Assembly: GCA_046349255.1 (NCBI GenBank)
Contig: JAXMCR010000003.1
Coordinates: forward strand, 310,001-374,000
Origin: DAIODI01 sp046349255
Lineage (GTDB): Bacteria > Pseudomonadota > Alphaproteobacteria > Rhizobiales > Aestuariivirgaceae
Length of the DNA stretch: 64,000 nucleotides
Reading direction: 5' to 3'
Shown here: positions 8,402 to 16,230 of the stretch, piece by piece
How positions within the stretch are numbered: position 1 is the first letter of the stretch
Layout of the letters: every line of letters begins with the position of its first letter
Position numbers and translations under genes: made by a program
Notes under the pieces: model-generated
Database searches by the model: none
What the model saw: the letters and a program-made list of their open reading frames with translations, nothing else
What the model was told of the DNA's origin: nothing

Positions 8402-8968
8402 ATGGCCGACAAGACACTCGACGGGTTGACCGTCGCCATTCTCGCAACCGACGGCTTCGAGCAGTCGGAGCTGATGGAGCCGCGCCGCGCGCTCGATGCG
8501 GCGGGGGCGCAGACGCGCGTCGTGTCGCCGAAAGACGGCGAGATCAAGGGCTGGAGCGGCGGCGACTGGGGCGAGACGGTCGAGGTCGACGTGCCGCTGA
8601 AGGAGGCCTCCGCCGCGGATTACGACGCGCTGCTCCTGCCCGGCGGCGTGATGAACCCGGACAAGCTGCGTATGGACAAGGCGGCCGTCGCGTTCGTGCA
8701 GGCATTCGTGGACGCGGGCAAGCCCGTGGCCGCGATTTGCCACGGGCCGTGGACGCTGATCGAGACGGGCAAGATGGACGGTCGGCGCATGACGTCGTGG
8801 CCGTCGCTCCAGACCGATCTCGTCAACGCCGGGGTGAACTGGACCGACCGTCCCTGCGTGCGCGACGGCAACCTGGTGACGAGCCGCAATCCCGGTGACG
8901 TCCCGGTGTTCAACAAGGAGATGATCGAGCTGTTCGGCGACGCGCTCGGCGCACGCAGCGCTGCCTGA
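8402..8968 (+). CDS. DJ-1/PfpI-family protein (type 1 glutamine amidotransferase-like)
   Basis: The 188-residue product has the PfpI/DJ-1 fold. The nucleophile elbow AICHGPWTLIE contains the conserved Cys-His pair near residue 115, and LLLPGGVMNPDKLR carries the preceding loop. Members are described as deglycases, chaperones or proteases; the sequence does not settle which. Length is normal. An AAGGAG ribosome-binding site lies 9 bases before the ATG. The 164-base gap to the divergent SDR gene probably holds both promoters. Confidence 0.88.
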   Translation: MADKTLDGLTVAILATDGFEQSELMEPRRALDAAGAQTRVVSPKDGEIKGWSGGDWGETVEVDVPLKEASAADYDALLLPGGVMNPDKLRMDKAAVAFVQAFVDAGKPVAAICHGPWTLIETGKMDGRRMTSWPSLQTDLVNAGVNWTDRPCVRDGNLVTSRNPGDVPVFNKEMIELFGDALGARSAA

Positions 8969-9015
8969 GGCGGGCAATCGCCAACCCTGCGGCGGCGGTG
9001 CTAGGTTCCGTCGCC

Positions 9016-9588
9016 ATGCAGCAGCACACGATCCCGACGCTCGAAACGCCGCGCCTCAGGCTGCGGCCGTTCCGGGTGGACGATTTCCCGGCGTTCGCCG
9101 CCATGTGGGCCGACCCCGAGGTGGTGCGCTTCATCACCGGCGTGCCGATGACGCGCGAGGCCGCATGGACGCGCTTCCTGCGCCATGCGGGGATCTGGCA
9201 ATTGCTGGGGTTCGGCTTCTTCGCAATCGAGGAGAAGGCGACCGGCGCCTATCTCGGCGAGGCGGGGTTCCACGACTTGCACCGCGATCTCACGCCGTCG
9301 CTCGAAGGTAGCCTCGAGACCGGCTGGGGGCTCGTGAAGGCGGCGCACGGCAAGGGTCTCGCCGAGGAAGCGGTGCGCGCCGTGCTCGACTGGGGAGCGA
9401 CGTTCCGGCCGGGTGGCCGGGCGACGTGCATGATCGCGCACGACCATGCGGCCTCGATTCGCGTGGCGCAGAAGCTCGCGTTCAGGGAGTTTGCACGCAC
9501 TCCCTACCACGGCAGCCCGGTCGTGCTGTTCGAGCGGACGCTTCAGGACACCGGCACGAGTGCGGCGAGCGCCAGCGCCGATAGGTAG
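9016..9588 (+). CDS. GNAT-family N-acetyltransferase (RimJ-like)
   Basis: This 190-residue protein has the RimJ/RimL-type GNAT fold. IPTLETPRLRLRPF is the conserved N-terminal strand, and the acetyl-CoA-binding region is ETGWGLVKAAHGKGLAEEAVRAVL near residues 103-126. The C-terminal NxxSxxxxxKLGF-like element appears as HAASIRVAQKLAF. Its substrate is unknown. I chose the ATG at 9016 over a GTG at 8998 because the family N-terminus starts there. The 3' end overlaps the convergent DUF2938 gene by 46 bases. Confidence 0.85.
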   Translation: MQQHTIPTLETPRLRLRPFRVDDFPAFAAMWADPEVVRFITGVPMTREAAWTRFLRHAGIWQLLGFGFFAIEEKATGAYLGEAGFHDLHRDLTPSLEGSLETGWGLVKAAHGKGLAEEAVRAVLDWGATFRPGGRATCMIAHDHAASIRVAQKLAFREFARTPYHGSPVVLFERTLQDTGTSAASASADR

Positions 9589-10055
9589 AGGCCAAGGCCG
9601 AACAGCGTGTGCGAGGCGACGCTTCTTGCACGCGGCACCCACGGATGCGGGGTCTGGTGCGCGAAGATCCCCATGCCCATTCCCGGCATCATCAACAGCC
9701 AGGGGGCTGCGAGCAGCGCCCATGCCAGCAGGAGCGCTGGCCACGGTGACGGCGCGGCAAGCCACGACGCACCGGCGAGGATCGCGAGCAGCACGCCGTA
9801 GATCGCGCCGATCGCGTAGTGCACGCTCCAGCCGATCGCCAGTTCTCCCAAAACCGGCGAAGCCTTGGCGATGCTCGGCTGCACGAACCGGCCCTCGCGC
9901 ATGTGGCCCACCCAGCGCCCGACCATCGCCCAGTTGCCCGCGTGGATGCCGAACCCGCGCTCGAGGATGAGCCAGCAGAGATCGACGAAGGCGGTCGCGC
10001 CGATCCCGACGGCGAGCCCTCTCGTCGCAGCCGATACGAGCCCCTCCGATATCAA
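9543..10055 (-). CDS. DUF2938-family membrane protein
   Basis: The 170-residue product has four hydrophobic segments and the conserved features of DUF2938 proteins: GIGATAFVDLCWLI at the start, HMREGRFVQPSIAKA, ELAIGWSVHYAIGAIYG in the middle, and MMPGMGMGIFAHQTPHP. No function is established. The start is a TTG at 10055, preceded by GAGAGGG; no ATG gives a sensible N-terminus. The 3' end overlaps the convergent acetyltransferase gene. Confidence 0.78.
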   Translation of the reverse strand: MISEGLVSAATRGLAVGIGATAFVDLCWLILERGFGIHAGNWAMVGRWVGHMREGRFVQPSIAKASPVLGELAIGWSVHYAIGAIYGVLLAILAGASWLAAPSPWPALLLAWALLAAPWLLMMPGMGMGIFAHQTPHPWVPRARSVASHTLFGLGLYLSALALAALVPVS

Positions 10056-10081
10056 GGGGCAATCCCTCTCCCGAGGACTGG

Positions 10082-10354
10082 TCAGAGGTCGGGCAGCAGC
10101 GCCTCGTACGTCTGCTTGCCCGTGGTCACCGGCAGGATATCGAATTCGGCCATGTCGCACCACCGGGCCATCCAGCGCTGCAGCACCTGCACGTTGTCGG
10201 CTTCCATCAGCACGAAGCACTTGCGCATATCGGCCGACACCCAGCTCTCAACGAATTTGAGATTGTCCGGCATCATCCGGCCCTGGTCGCGGAACCGGCG
10301 GTAGATCGCCCGGCGGTCCTTGCCGGAAAAATCCTCGACGCACATGAACAGCAT
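10082..10354 (-). CDS. DUF3303-family small protein
   Basis: This 90-residue soluble protein matches the DUF3303 pattern: MLFMCVEDFSGKDRRAIYRRF, then LKFVESWVSADMRKCFVLMEA, and a C-terminal WCDMAEFDILPV. The fold resembles a ferredoxin-like alpha/beta dimer, but no activity is known. It is upstream of the DUF2938 gene on the same strand with a 26-base gap, so the two may be cotranscribed. The ribosome-binding site GGGAGGAAGC lies just upstream of the ATG. Confidence 0.8.
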   Translation of the reverse strand: MLFMCVEDFSGKDRRAIYRRFRDQGRMMPDNLKFVESWVSADMRKCFVLMEADNVQVLQRWMARWCDMAEFDILPVTTGKQTYEALLPDL

Positions 10355-10522
10355 GGTGCTTCCTCCCTTGGATGACCCGGCCGCATCTTAGCCGCCCGCG
10401 AGGGCGGCCCAGCTAGCCGGTTTGCCGCCCGACAGGCATGCGCCACGTTCGCCTTGCGCGGGCGCGCCCGGTTGCGCCATCTTCGCCGCCGTTTTTCTGT
10501 TCCGGCTGCGAAGGACGAGGCC

Positions 10523-11566
10523 ATGGCGGACAAGGTGAAGGTGGGCGTGATCGGCGCCTCGGGCTACACGGGCGCGGACCTGGTGCGGCTCGCAGCGCGC
10601 CATCCGAACATCGAGATCGTGGCGCTCACCGCCAACACGCACGCCGGCAAGGCGATGGCGGAGGTGTTTCCCCATCTCGGCACGCTGAACCTGCCGAAGC
10701 TCGTGAAGAACGAGGACGCGAACTGGACGGGGGTCGACGCCGTGTTCTGCGGGCTTCCGCACGCGACGAGCCAGGAGGTGATCCGCGACCTGCCGGCGCA
10801 CCTGAAGGTCGTCGACATGTCGGCCGACTTCCGCTTCCGCGATCCGGTCACCTACGAGCGCTGGTACGGGGGCGCGCACAAGGCGCCGGAACTCCAGAAG
10901 GAAGCGGTTTACGGGCTGACCGAGCACTATCGCGACGAGATCGCAAAAGCCCGGCTGGTCGCCTGCCCGGGCTGCTATCCCACCGCCGCGCTCACTGTCA
11001 TCCTGCCGCTCGTGCGGGCCGGGCTGATCGATGCGGGCGACCTCATCATCGACGCGAAGTCAGGCGTGTCCGGGGCAGGTCGCAGCCTCAAGCAGAACAT
11101 CCTGTTCTGCGAGGCGGGCGAGGGGCTTTCGCCGTACTCGATCGCGAGCCACCGGCACGCGCCGGAGATCGAGCAGGAGGTCTCGCGCGTCGCTGGCCAG
11201 GCGGTGATCGTGAACTTCACGCCGCACCTCATCCCGATGAGCCGCGGCGAACTCGTGACGGTCTACGCGCGGCTGCGGCGTGGGGCGACGGCGGACGACT
11301 GCTCGATCACGCTCGGCGAGCGCTACCGGCCGGAGCCGTTCGTGTTCCTGTCGCCGAAGGGCATCCTTCCCGCCACGCAGACCGTGCGCGGTTCGAACAA
11401 CGTGGTGCTCGGCGCCTTCGCCGACCGCATGCCCGGCCGCGTCATCCTCGTCGCCGCCCTCGACAACCTCGTGAAGGGCTCCGCCGGCCAGGCACTGCAG
11501 AACTTCAATCTGATGTTCGGGCTTCCGGAGACGACGGGCCTGGAGCAGGTGGCGCTGTTTCCGTAG
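10523..11566 (+). CDS. argC: N-acetyl-gamma-glutamyl-phosphate reductase
   Basis: ArgC reduces N-acetylglutamyl-5-phosphate to the semialdehyde with NADPH, the third step of arginine synthesis. The 347-residue product shows the NADP-binding VGVIGASGYTGADLVRL at the N-terminus and the catalytic cysteine as Cys151 in ACPGCYPTA. The RHAPEIEQ-like segment is HRHAPEIEQEVSRV. Length is that of the long bacterial form. The ATG at 10523 follows GGACGAGG. In many Rhizobiales argC follows rpsI directly; here about 5.4 kb of accessory genes separates them. Confidence 0.97.
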   Translation: MADKVKVGVIGASGYTGADLVRLAARHPNIEIVALTANTHAGKAMAEVFPHLGTLNLPKLVKNEDANWTGVDAVFCGLPHATSQEVIRDLPAHLKVVDMSADFRFRDPVTYERWYGGAHKAPELQKEAVYGLTEHYRDEIAKARLVACPGCYPTAALTVILPLVRAGLIDAGDLIIDAKSGVSGAGRSLKQNILFCEAGEGLSPYSIASHRHAPEIEQEVSRVAGQAVIVNFTPHLIPMSRGELVTVYARLRRGATADDCSITLGERYRPEPFVFLSPKGILPATQTVRGSNNVVLGAFADRMPGRVILVAALDNLVKGSAGQALQNFNLMFGLPETTGLEQVALFP

Positions 11567-11905
11567 AAAATGGCGGATTTCCTAGGGTGAAAACTGGTCG
11601 AGTGAAAATGCCCCGCCGCATGCGGGGACACGCGACGGGGCACCAAACGCTGGATACGGATGGCATTCCAGCGGCCGCAATAAAGGCTCCTCCGACGCAT
11701 TGCGCAACACCCCTTGCAACAATCACGATCTGCGCCGCAGCCAGCAACTGCCGTCCCGCGGTTGACACGCGTCCGGGAGCTCCTTGGTCCGAAAGCGGTT
11801 CTGGGGCTCGCGGGGTCGGATGAGGCATCTCCCAGTCCGCGATTTGAATCAAAGAAGCCCCGGCCATTGGGCCGGGGCTTCGTCGCTGCATTCGAAGCTA
11901 TCGGT
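11567..11905. other. Intergenic region with two hairpins
   Basis: No convincing gene is visible between argC and the convergent VPLPA-CTERM gene. The segment 11609-11642 forms a nested palindrome: outer arms TGCCCCG and CGGGGCA, inner CCGCATGCGG. A second strong hairpin at 11855-11880 is listed separately as a terminator. The rest shows only weak reading frames on both strands. Confidence 0.6.
11848..11880 (-). terminator. Terminator for the VPLPA-CTERM gene at 11906
   Basis: AAGCCCCGGCC (11855-11865) and GGCCGGGGCTT (11870-11880) form a perfect 11-base-pair stem with a 4-base loop. Read on the minus strand it is followed by CTTTG. A near-identical stem ends the VPLPA-CTERM gene at 14835. 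Confidence 0.8.
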
Positions 11906-12349
11906 TCAGCCAGCGGCGTTCGCCTTCCTCCTGCGCCCGATGTAAGCGAGGCCCGCGAGCCCTGTCGCAAACAGCGGAAGCGCCGCCGGGATCGGGATGA
12001 CCGCGCCGTTGCCGTTAACGCCGCCGCCCGGAGGAGTGACGCTGGGTGGGGTGATGTTGATGAAGACGAGCGTACCGTCCAAAATCTGCGTGGGAAGCGG
12101 AGGCGGCGTCGTCGTCGGCGGATCGAGCACCACCCCGTTTGTGAGAGGATCAATCGGAGTGATGGGGCCCACCGTTACGAGGGGCGGTGTTCCAGGCGGC
12201 GGGTCGGTGACGGGAAAGAGGCATTGAATTCCGACGCAGTTGTCTTGTGTCAGCGGAGCAGCATGCGCGGTAGCGGCCATGCCAACCGCTGTACCCATGC
12301 TCAGGACCACCGCCGCCGATAAACTCGTACCCAGTTTCCATGTCCGCAT
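11906..12349 (-). CDS. VPLPA-CTERM sorting-domain protein, Pro-rich
   Basis: The 147-residue precursor has a signal peptide (MRTWKLGTSLSAAVVLSMGT, cleavage near AHA-AP), a Pro/Thr-rich mature domain, and a C-terminal sorting tripartite: IPIPAALPLFATGLAGL, a hydrophobic helix, then GRRRK. This matches the VPLPA-CTERM variant of PEP-CTERM signals, which exosortases are thought to cleave and anchor or release at the cell surface. The ATG at 12349 has AAGGGA 9 bases upstream. No exosortase gene is in the window. Specific function is unknown. Confidence 0.85.
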   Translation of the reverse strand: MRTWKLGTSLSAAVVLSMGTAVGMAATAHAAPLTQDNCVGIQCLFPVTDPPPGTPPLVTVGPITPIDPLTNGVVLDPPTTTPPPLPTQILDGTLVFINITPPSVTPPGGGVNGNGAVIPIPAALPLFATGLAGLAYIGRRRKANAAG

Positions 12350-12580
12350 GAAATGCCATCCCTTGTTGGAGTTGAACATTTCTTCGATAGCGCGCGGTGC
12401 GTGAAACGAGCGTGAGAGGACTCGTTGCAATCCGTGAAAGCAGCGTCAAATCGACGGGTCAGCGCTGTCGGCTTTGAGACTTCGCCCGTTAACCACGGCA
12501 TCACGCTCGCTTCACGCTGGGGAGTTATCGATTCCGAGCGGTTACGAGGAAGGCATTGCGCTCGACCTTGTCGCCGTCGG

Positions 12581-12793
12581 TCAGCGGGCCGTAAGGACCA
12601 GGCGCAGCACCTGGCCGAGCAGAACGATCGCGACCGCCGGGAAAAAGGTCGCCAGGGCAATCGTCATCTGGACGCGTGGGGAATTTGCGGGATCGAGAAT
12701 CCAGACGAACCCTATCAGTGAGAGGATGGCTGCAAAGCCAAGACTTGCCCAGCCGCACCAGCGCCCGATTCGAAACCGGATCGATTTTGCCAT
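12581..12793 (-). CDS. Small two-helix membrane protein
   Basis: This 70-residue hypothetical protein has two hydrophobic segments: GWASLGFAAILSLIGFVWIL (about residues 14-33) and IALATFFPAVAIVLLGQVL (about residues 45-63). A basic N-terminus suggests an N-in topology. I recognise no family. The ribosome-binding site is weak (GACGGCAAG before the ATG), so the gene call rests on the clean hydrophobic pattern and on the lack of a better ORF here. It is divergent from the TetR gene. Confidence 0.5.
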   Translation of the reverse strand: MAKSIRFRIGRWCGWASLGFAAILSLIGFVWILDPANSPRVQMTIALATFFPAVAIVLLGQVLRLVLTAR

Positions 12794-13147
12794 GCTTGCC
12801 GTCTCGAAGGCTGCCGCAACGGCAAATGAAAACTAATCGACACGCGTTCGTCAATATCCTTACGTTTGGTCAAATACTTGTTGCGGTTGCAAGCAAGGGG
12901 AGGGAGCCTCGACCGGTGTTCGAGGCTCCCTGCAGGCCGTCCCCGGAGCAACGAGTGGCAACTGGCCAACCCCATAGCGTCCGCTGTCGCTACACGGCAC
13001 GAACGCGAGTAACCTTGCGTTAGTTCCTTTCCAACCCTTTGCAATGCGCCTGACGCGTAGGGACATTCCGACTCGGCGCAATTCTGTGCTAAGTCAGAAT
13101 GACACTCTGGCAGGCAGCTGAATAATCGAAGAAGAAGTCCAAGAAGA
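12794..13147. other. Divergent intergenic region with a 12-bp stem and a TetR-type palindrome
   Basis: No gene is supported. A perfect 12-base inverted repeat, AGGGAGCCTCGA (12901-12912) and TCGAGGCTCCCT (12920-12931), has a 7-base loop and no adjacent T-run on either strand. Nearer the TetR start, ATTCTG (13081-13086) and CAGAAT (13095-13100) form a palindrome with an 8-base centre. Confidence 0.6.
13081..13100. promoter_or_regulatory. Candidate TetR operator
   Basis: ATTCTG-N8-CAGAAT is a 20-base imperfect palindrome 48 bases before the TetR start. Its length and position fit an autoregulatory operator. This is an inference from symmetry and location only. Confidence 0.4.
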
Positions 13148-13780
13148 ATGACGACTGGGAAGCGGCGGCGATACAACAAGGCGACCACGATCGCGGCCCG
13201 CAGGGCAGCCCTCATCGACGCCGGCTACCGAACCTTTGTCCTCCACGGGCTCGATGACACGACCATGGCGCGGATCGGCAGGGCAGCCGGCATGTCGCAT
13301 GGCATCGTCAACTATTACTTCGGCACCCGGGAGGATCTGCTGACCGCGGTGTTCCGGCGAGCGCTGTTCATGGTGTTTGCTGAAACAGTCGCGGGACTGA
13401 AAGCCGCGAAATCCGCTCGCGAGCGCATTGCAGTCGTCATTCGAGCCGGCTTGACGGCGGACGGGTTTACGCAGGAATGCGCCGCGGCATGGATGGCGTT
13501 CTACAGCAAGCTCGACGAGAACGTGGAGTACGCGCGCGTGCAGACTGCGTATGACGCACGCGTCATGTCAAACCTTCGGCACGATCTGAAGCACCTGATG
13601 CCCGCCGAAAGGGCCAACGTGGTGGCGCACATCATTGCCGCGTTGATGGACGGCATGTGGACCAGGCGCAGCACGCCCGACGGCACGATCAGCGCCGAGG
13701 AGGCCATCGCGGTGATAGAAGCTTACGTCGATCGCGAAATCGCGCTCGCTGCCCGGCAGAAAAATTTGCCGCGCATTTGA
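13148..13780 (+). CDS. TetR-family regulator, BetI-like
   Basis: The 210-residue product has an N-terminal helix-turn-helix: TTMARIGRAAGMSHGIVNYYF (residues about 38-58), closely resembling BetI, with a TetR_C domain containing CAAAWMAFYSKLDENVEYARVQ. BetI represses choline/betaine genes, but no bet genes are nearby, so the regulon is unknown. It starts at ATG 13148 after AAGAAGAAGTCC. It is divergent from a small membrane-protein gene and precedes two VPLPA-CTERM genes, which may or may not be targets. Confidence 0.85.
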   Translation: MTTGKRRRYNKATTIAARRAALIDAGYRTFVLHGLDDTTMARIGRAAGMSHGIVNYYFGTREDLLTAVFRRALFMVFAETVAGLKAAKSARERIAVVIRAGLTADGFTQECAAAWMAFYSKLDENVEYARVQTAYDARVMSNLRHDLKHLMPAERANVVAHIIAALMDGMWTRRSTPDGTISAEEAIAVIEAYVDREIALAARQKNLPRI

Positions 13781-13868
13781 AGCGAAGGCGACGGCGCGCG
13801 CTTAAGCAGCGTTTGCCAATCGCGCAACAAACCATCGGCCGTTCAGCAGTCGGTAAGGGTGCCGGTCG

Positions 13869-14591
13869 TTGATTGCTCGCATGAACTATCGCGCGAGCAA
13901 GGTCATGTTGAACGTCACGGTTCCGGCAGCGGTCTTCGGTCTGGTCATGGCGGCGGCATTTTCGCCCCCGGCGGAGGCGAAGGTCGTCGCTTACAATTTT
14001 ACCGGCGTGTGGAGTTCGGGGCCGGTGGGACCGAACGGACTGCCTTCCGTCGCCCCCGCGGACACGTTCAGCGGCAGCTTCGCGTACGATCCCAAGACAG
14101 CGCTCATCGTTCAGCCGCCTTCGGGCTGGGAGCCCGTCGCCGGTCGCATCGGCTTCGACGCAAAGCCCCAGGGCAATCGCGGCAACCTCTTCAACCTGGT
14201 GATCGATCCATCGCCCAGCGACCAGTTCTGGAAACTCGCGCAGGATACGCCCGTGACCGGGGCCGGTCTCCCTCCGGGCCTCGGCCTTCTCAAGCAACCG
14301 CTGCAGGGCGCACCGCCGTTGAACGGCAATGGTCCGGTAGGCGGCCTCGCGGGCGGTGCTGGCGGCGTCGGCGGACCTCCAGGTACGGGGGGCGGGAACC
14401 CCCCGAGCACGGTGCCGGTCGTCGCCGATGTTCCCGGCTTCGGCCTCGCGGAGCCGATGATGTTTCAGGTAAGCGACATGGTGATGAGCCCGGTTCCGGT
14501 GCCCGCGTCACTGCCGCTGTTCGCCTCGAGCCTCCTGTGGGTCGCCTACGCCGGCCGCAAGCGCCATGCACTCAGCGCCCAGCGCTGGTAA
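13869..14591 (+). CDS. VPLPA-CTERM sorting-domain protein, Gly/Pro-rich
   Basis: This 240-residue precursor has a hydrophobic signal segment (VTVPAAVFGLVMAAAF), a beta-rich domain beginning KVVAYNFTGVWSSGPVG, a glycine- and proline-rich linker (about residues 150-185), and the C-terminal signal VPVPASLPLFASSLLWVAY followed by GRKRH. The start TTG at 13869 has AAGGG 9 bases upstream; an in-frame ATG at 13881 is possible. The N-terminal domain resembles other exported PEP-CTERM proteins that bind no known ligand. A perfect terminator follows. Confidence 0.82.
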   Translation: MIARMNYRASKVMLNVTVPAAVFGLVMAAAFSPPAEAKVVAYNFTGVWSSGPVGPNGLPSVAPADTFSGSFAYDPKTALIVQPPSGWEPVAGRIGFDAKPQGNRGNLFNLVIDPSPSDQFWKLAQDTPVTGAGLPPGLGLLKQPLQGAPPLNGNGPVGGLAGGAGGVGGPPGTGGGNPPSTVPVVADVPGFGLAEPMMFQVSDMVMSPVPVPASLPLFASSLLWVAYAGRKRHALSAQRW

Positions 14592-14628
14592 TCGAGGCGG
14601 AACGCCCAACGCACAACAGTTCCAAGGC

Positions 14629-14662
14629 AGAAAGGGCGCATCCGATGCGCCCTTTCTGTTGC
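14629..14662 (+). terminator. Rho-independent terminator
   Basis: A perfect 13-base-pair stem, AGAAAGGGCGCAT (14629-14641) with ATGCGCCCTTTCT (14645-14657), has a 3-base loop and is followed by GTTGC. It lies 38 bases after the VPLPA-CTERM stop. Confidence 0.85.
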
Positions 14663-14834
14663 GCGTTTGGCTGATTGAATAATGATTCAATTTTCCACGA
14701 TCCGGCAGTAGACGCCGCGGTCGATCTCCTGAGAATTGATGGCAGGCGACCGAGAGGCAAATCGTCGGCGTCACCGTTTGCGGCACAAGTCGAGTACCAG
14801 ATACTTCGTCAACCGACAGGGAGGGCGAAAGCCC

Positions 14835-15329
14835 ATGACTATGTTCAAGAGGACCGTGAGAAGCGGTCTGTTCGCTGCCGTCGCCGCAGTCGGCCTCGCA
14901 ACCTCTCAAGCGCCGGCGAGTGCCGTGACATACCAAATAAACTTCGATCAGGATTTTAACGGCTCGATCGACTGGATTGGAACCTTCGATTCCGGAATAA
15001 ATGGCGGTGCCATTAGCAACTTCAAAGCAAATATCAACGGAACGTTGTTTAACAACCCAATTGTCTCTGGGAACTTAAGTAATAACCTTCAGTATATCGA
15101 TCTCCAGATTGAGAACACAACGCCTGGTTCCTTACTTACATGGCTAGTCGTCTTCCATATTAATCCAAATCTAAACAAGTGGGGAGATGTGAGCTGCCTC
15201 GACAACCTATCATGTGCAGGTCTTGGCACTTATACCATCTCACAGATCCCAATCCCGGCCGCACTCCCGATGTTCGCGGCCGGACTGGCTGGCGTTGGCT
15301 ATGTGAGCCGGCGCAAGCGCAAGGCCTGA
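14835..15329 (+). CDS. VPLPA-CTERM sorting-domain protein, Asn-rich
   Basis: The 164-residue precursor starts MTMFKRTVRSGLFAAVAAVG with cleavage likely after ASA. Its mature part is rich in Asn, Ile and Thr (for example NNPIVSGNLSNNLQYIDLQI) and looks like a beta-sandwich. The C-terminal sorting signal is IPIPAALPMFAAGLAGVGY then SRRKRK. The stretch 14940-15200 is clearly more AT-rich than its neighbours, which could mean transfer or codon use tied to the Asn/Ile-rich product. AGGGAGGG precedes the ATG. A terminator follows. Confidence 0.85.
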   Translation: MTMFKRTVRSGLFAAVAAVGLATSQAPASAVTYQINFDQDFNGSIDWIGTFDSGINGGAISNFKANINGTLFNNPIVSGNLSNNLQYIDLQIENTTPGSLLTWLVVFHINPNLNKWGDVSCLDNLSCAGLGTYTISQIPIPAALPMFAAGLAGVGYVSRRKRKA

Positions 15330-15347
15330 TCGATCGTATCAATGACG

Positions 15348-15376
15348 AAAGCCCCGGCCCTCCGCCGGGGCTTTTT
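15348..15376 (+). terminator. Rho-independent terminator
   Basis: AAAGCCCCGGC (15348-15358) pairs perfectly with GCCGGGGCTTT (15364-15374), with a CCTCC loop and a run of five T (15372-15376) that overlaps the stem end. It ends the VPLPA-CTERM gene. Confidence 0.9.
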
Positions 15377-15422
15377 CGTTTGCGGCGGCTTAACCCGGCT
15401 TTGCCATGGTCGCATCGAAACG

Positions 15423-15806
15423 ATGCGGATACTCCTTGGACTCGTCGCCGCGCTGGTTGCGGCCGTCGCCTTCTACCCGGCTACCGATCGCCTCGGGCAA
15501 TGGCTGGGCGTGATCATCTTCGCGGTGAACCACGATCACAGTGCGGTCTTCGTCCTGCACATGGTGCTGGTAGCCGTGGCGGGGTTTGCCAGTGTCGCCG
15601 TCGGCGTCAGGGCAGGCGGACAGGCTGCGCCGATCCCTGTCGCTGTCGCGTTGGGTGTGCTGGGCGTCGCGGCGGTGATCGTGCCCGTCATCCTGAGCGG
15701 CGGGCGGGCCGGGATCGAGCTGTTCCTCCACCTCGTCGACCTGATGATGTGGCTAGCCGGCATCGCCGCCGGGGCCCTGATCTTTTCCGCCGAAAGACGC
15801 AGTTGA
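15423..15806 (+). CDS. Hypothetical four-helix membrane protein
   Basis: The 127-residue product, starting MRILLGLVAALVAAVAF, has about four hydrophobic segments and ends with a short basic tail, SAERRS. I recognise no family. An ORF extends further upstream, but the ATG at 15423 begins with the first membrane segment and lies beyond the preceding terminator. It is convergent with a VOC gene 11 bases away. An inner-membrane location is inferred. Confidence 0.6.
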   Translation: MRILLGLVAALVAAVAFYPATDRLGQWLGVIIFAVNHDHSAVFVLHMVLVAVAGFASVAVGVRAGGQAAPIPVAVALGVLGVAAVIVPVILSGGRAGIELFLHLVDLMMWLAGIAAGALIFSAERRS

Positions 15807-15817
15807 CCTCTCCCGGG

Positions 15818-16219
15818 TCAACCCCGGTCGGGCTGCAGCAGGCTCACGCGGTTGCCTTCGCTGTCGAGGAAGGACACGTAGAGGCCGACGCCCGGGATCG
15901 TCATCGGCTCGCCCAGCACGCGCCCGCCCGCATCGGTGACGGACTGCATCGCCTGGACGACATCCTCGACGGCGATCACCACGGAGGGGTATTGCGCCGG
16001 CCAGTCCGCTTTCTTCCGATAGAACCCGCCGTTGATCGCGCCGGGCGTCGTCGGGCGCCCGTCGGCGCCCGACTCTGTCGTCTGCGCGACGACGTAGTTT
16101 CCCATGGCCGGCCCGAGCGCATTCGTGCGCCAACCGAAGGCGCGCTCGTAGAAGGCGGCGACGCGCGTCTCATCCTCGTACGGCATCTCGAAGTGAACGA
16201 CGGGGGTAGGGCTTGCCAT
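15818..16219 (-). CDS. VOC-family (glyoxalase-like) protein
   Basis: This 133-residue protein has one vicinal-oxygen-chelate domain. It starts VVHFEMPYEDETRVAAFYERAFGW, with conserved His/Glu positions at the strand starts, and ends YVSFLDSEGNRVSLLQ. These resemble the PhnB/bleomycin-resistance branch; the substrate is unknown. The ATG at 16219 lies 11 bases after the rhodanese gene stop, so the two are probably cotranscribed leftward. Confidence 0.85.
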   Translation of the reverse strand: MASPTPVVHFEMPYEDETRVAAFYERAFGWRTNALGPAMGNYVVAQTTESGADGRPTTPGAINGGFYRKKADWPAQYPSVVIAVEDVVQAMQSVTDAGGRVLGEPMTIPGVGLYVSFLDSEGNRVSLLQPDRG

Positions 16220-16230
16220 ATCGTTCTGCC

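Noticed and set aside
13148..13780. Naming the TetR gene betI
   Set aside because: The helix-turn-helix resembles BetI, but betA, betB and choline transporters are absent, so the symbol is not justified.
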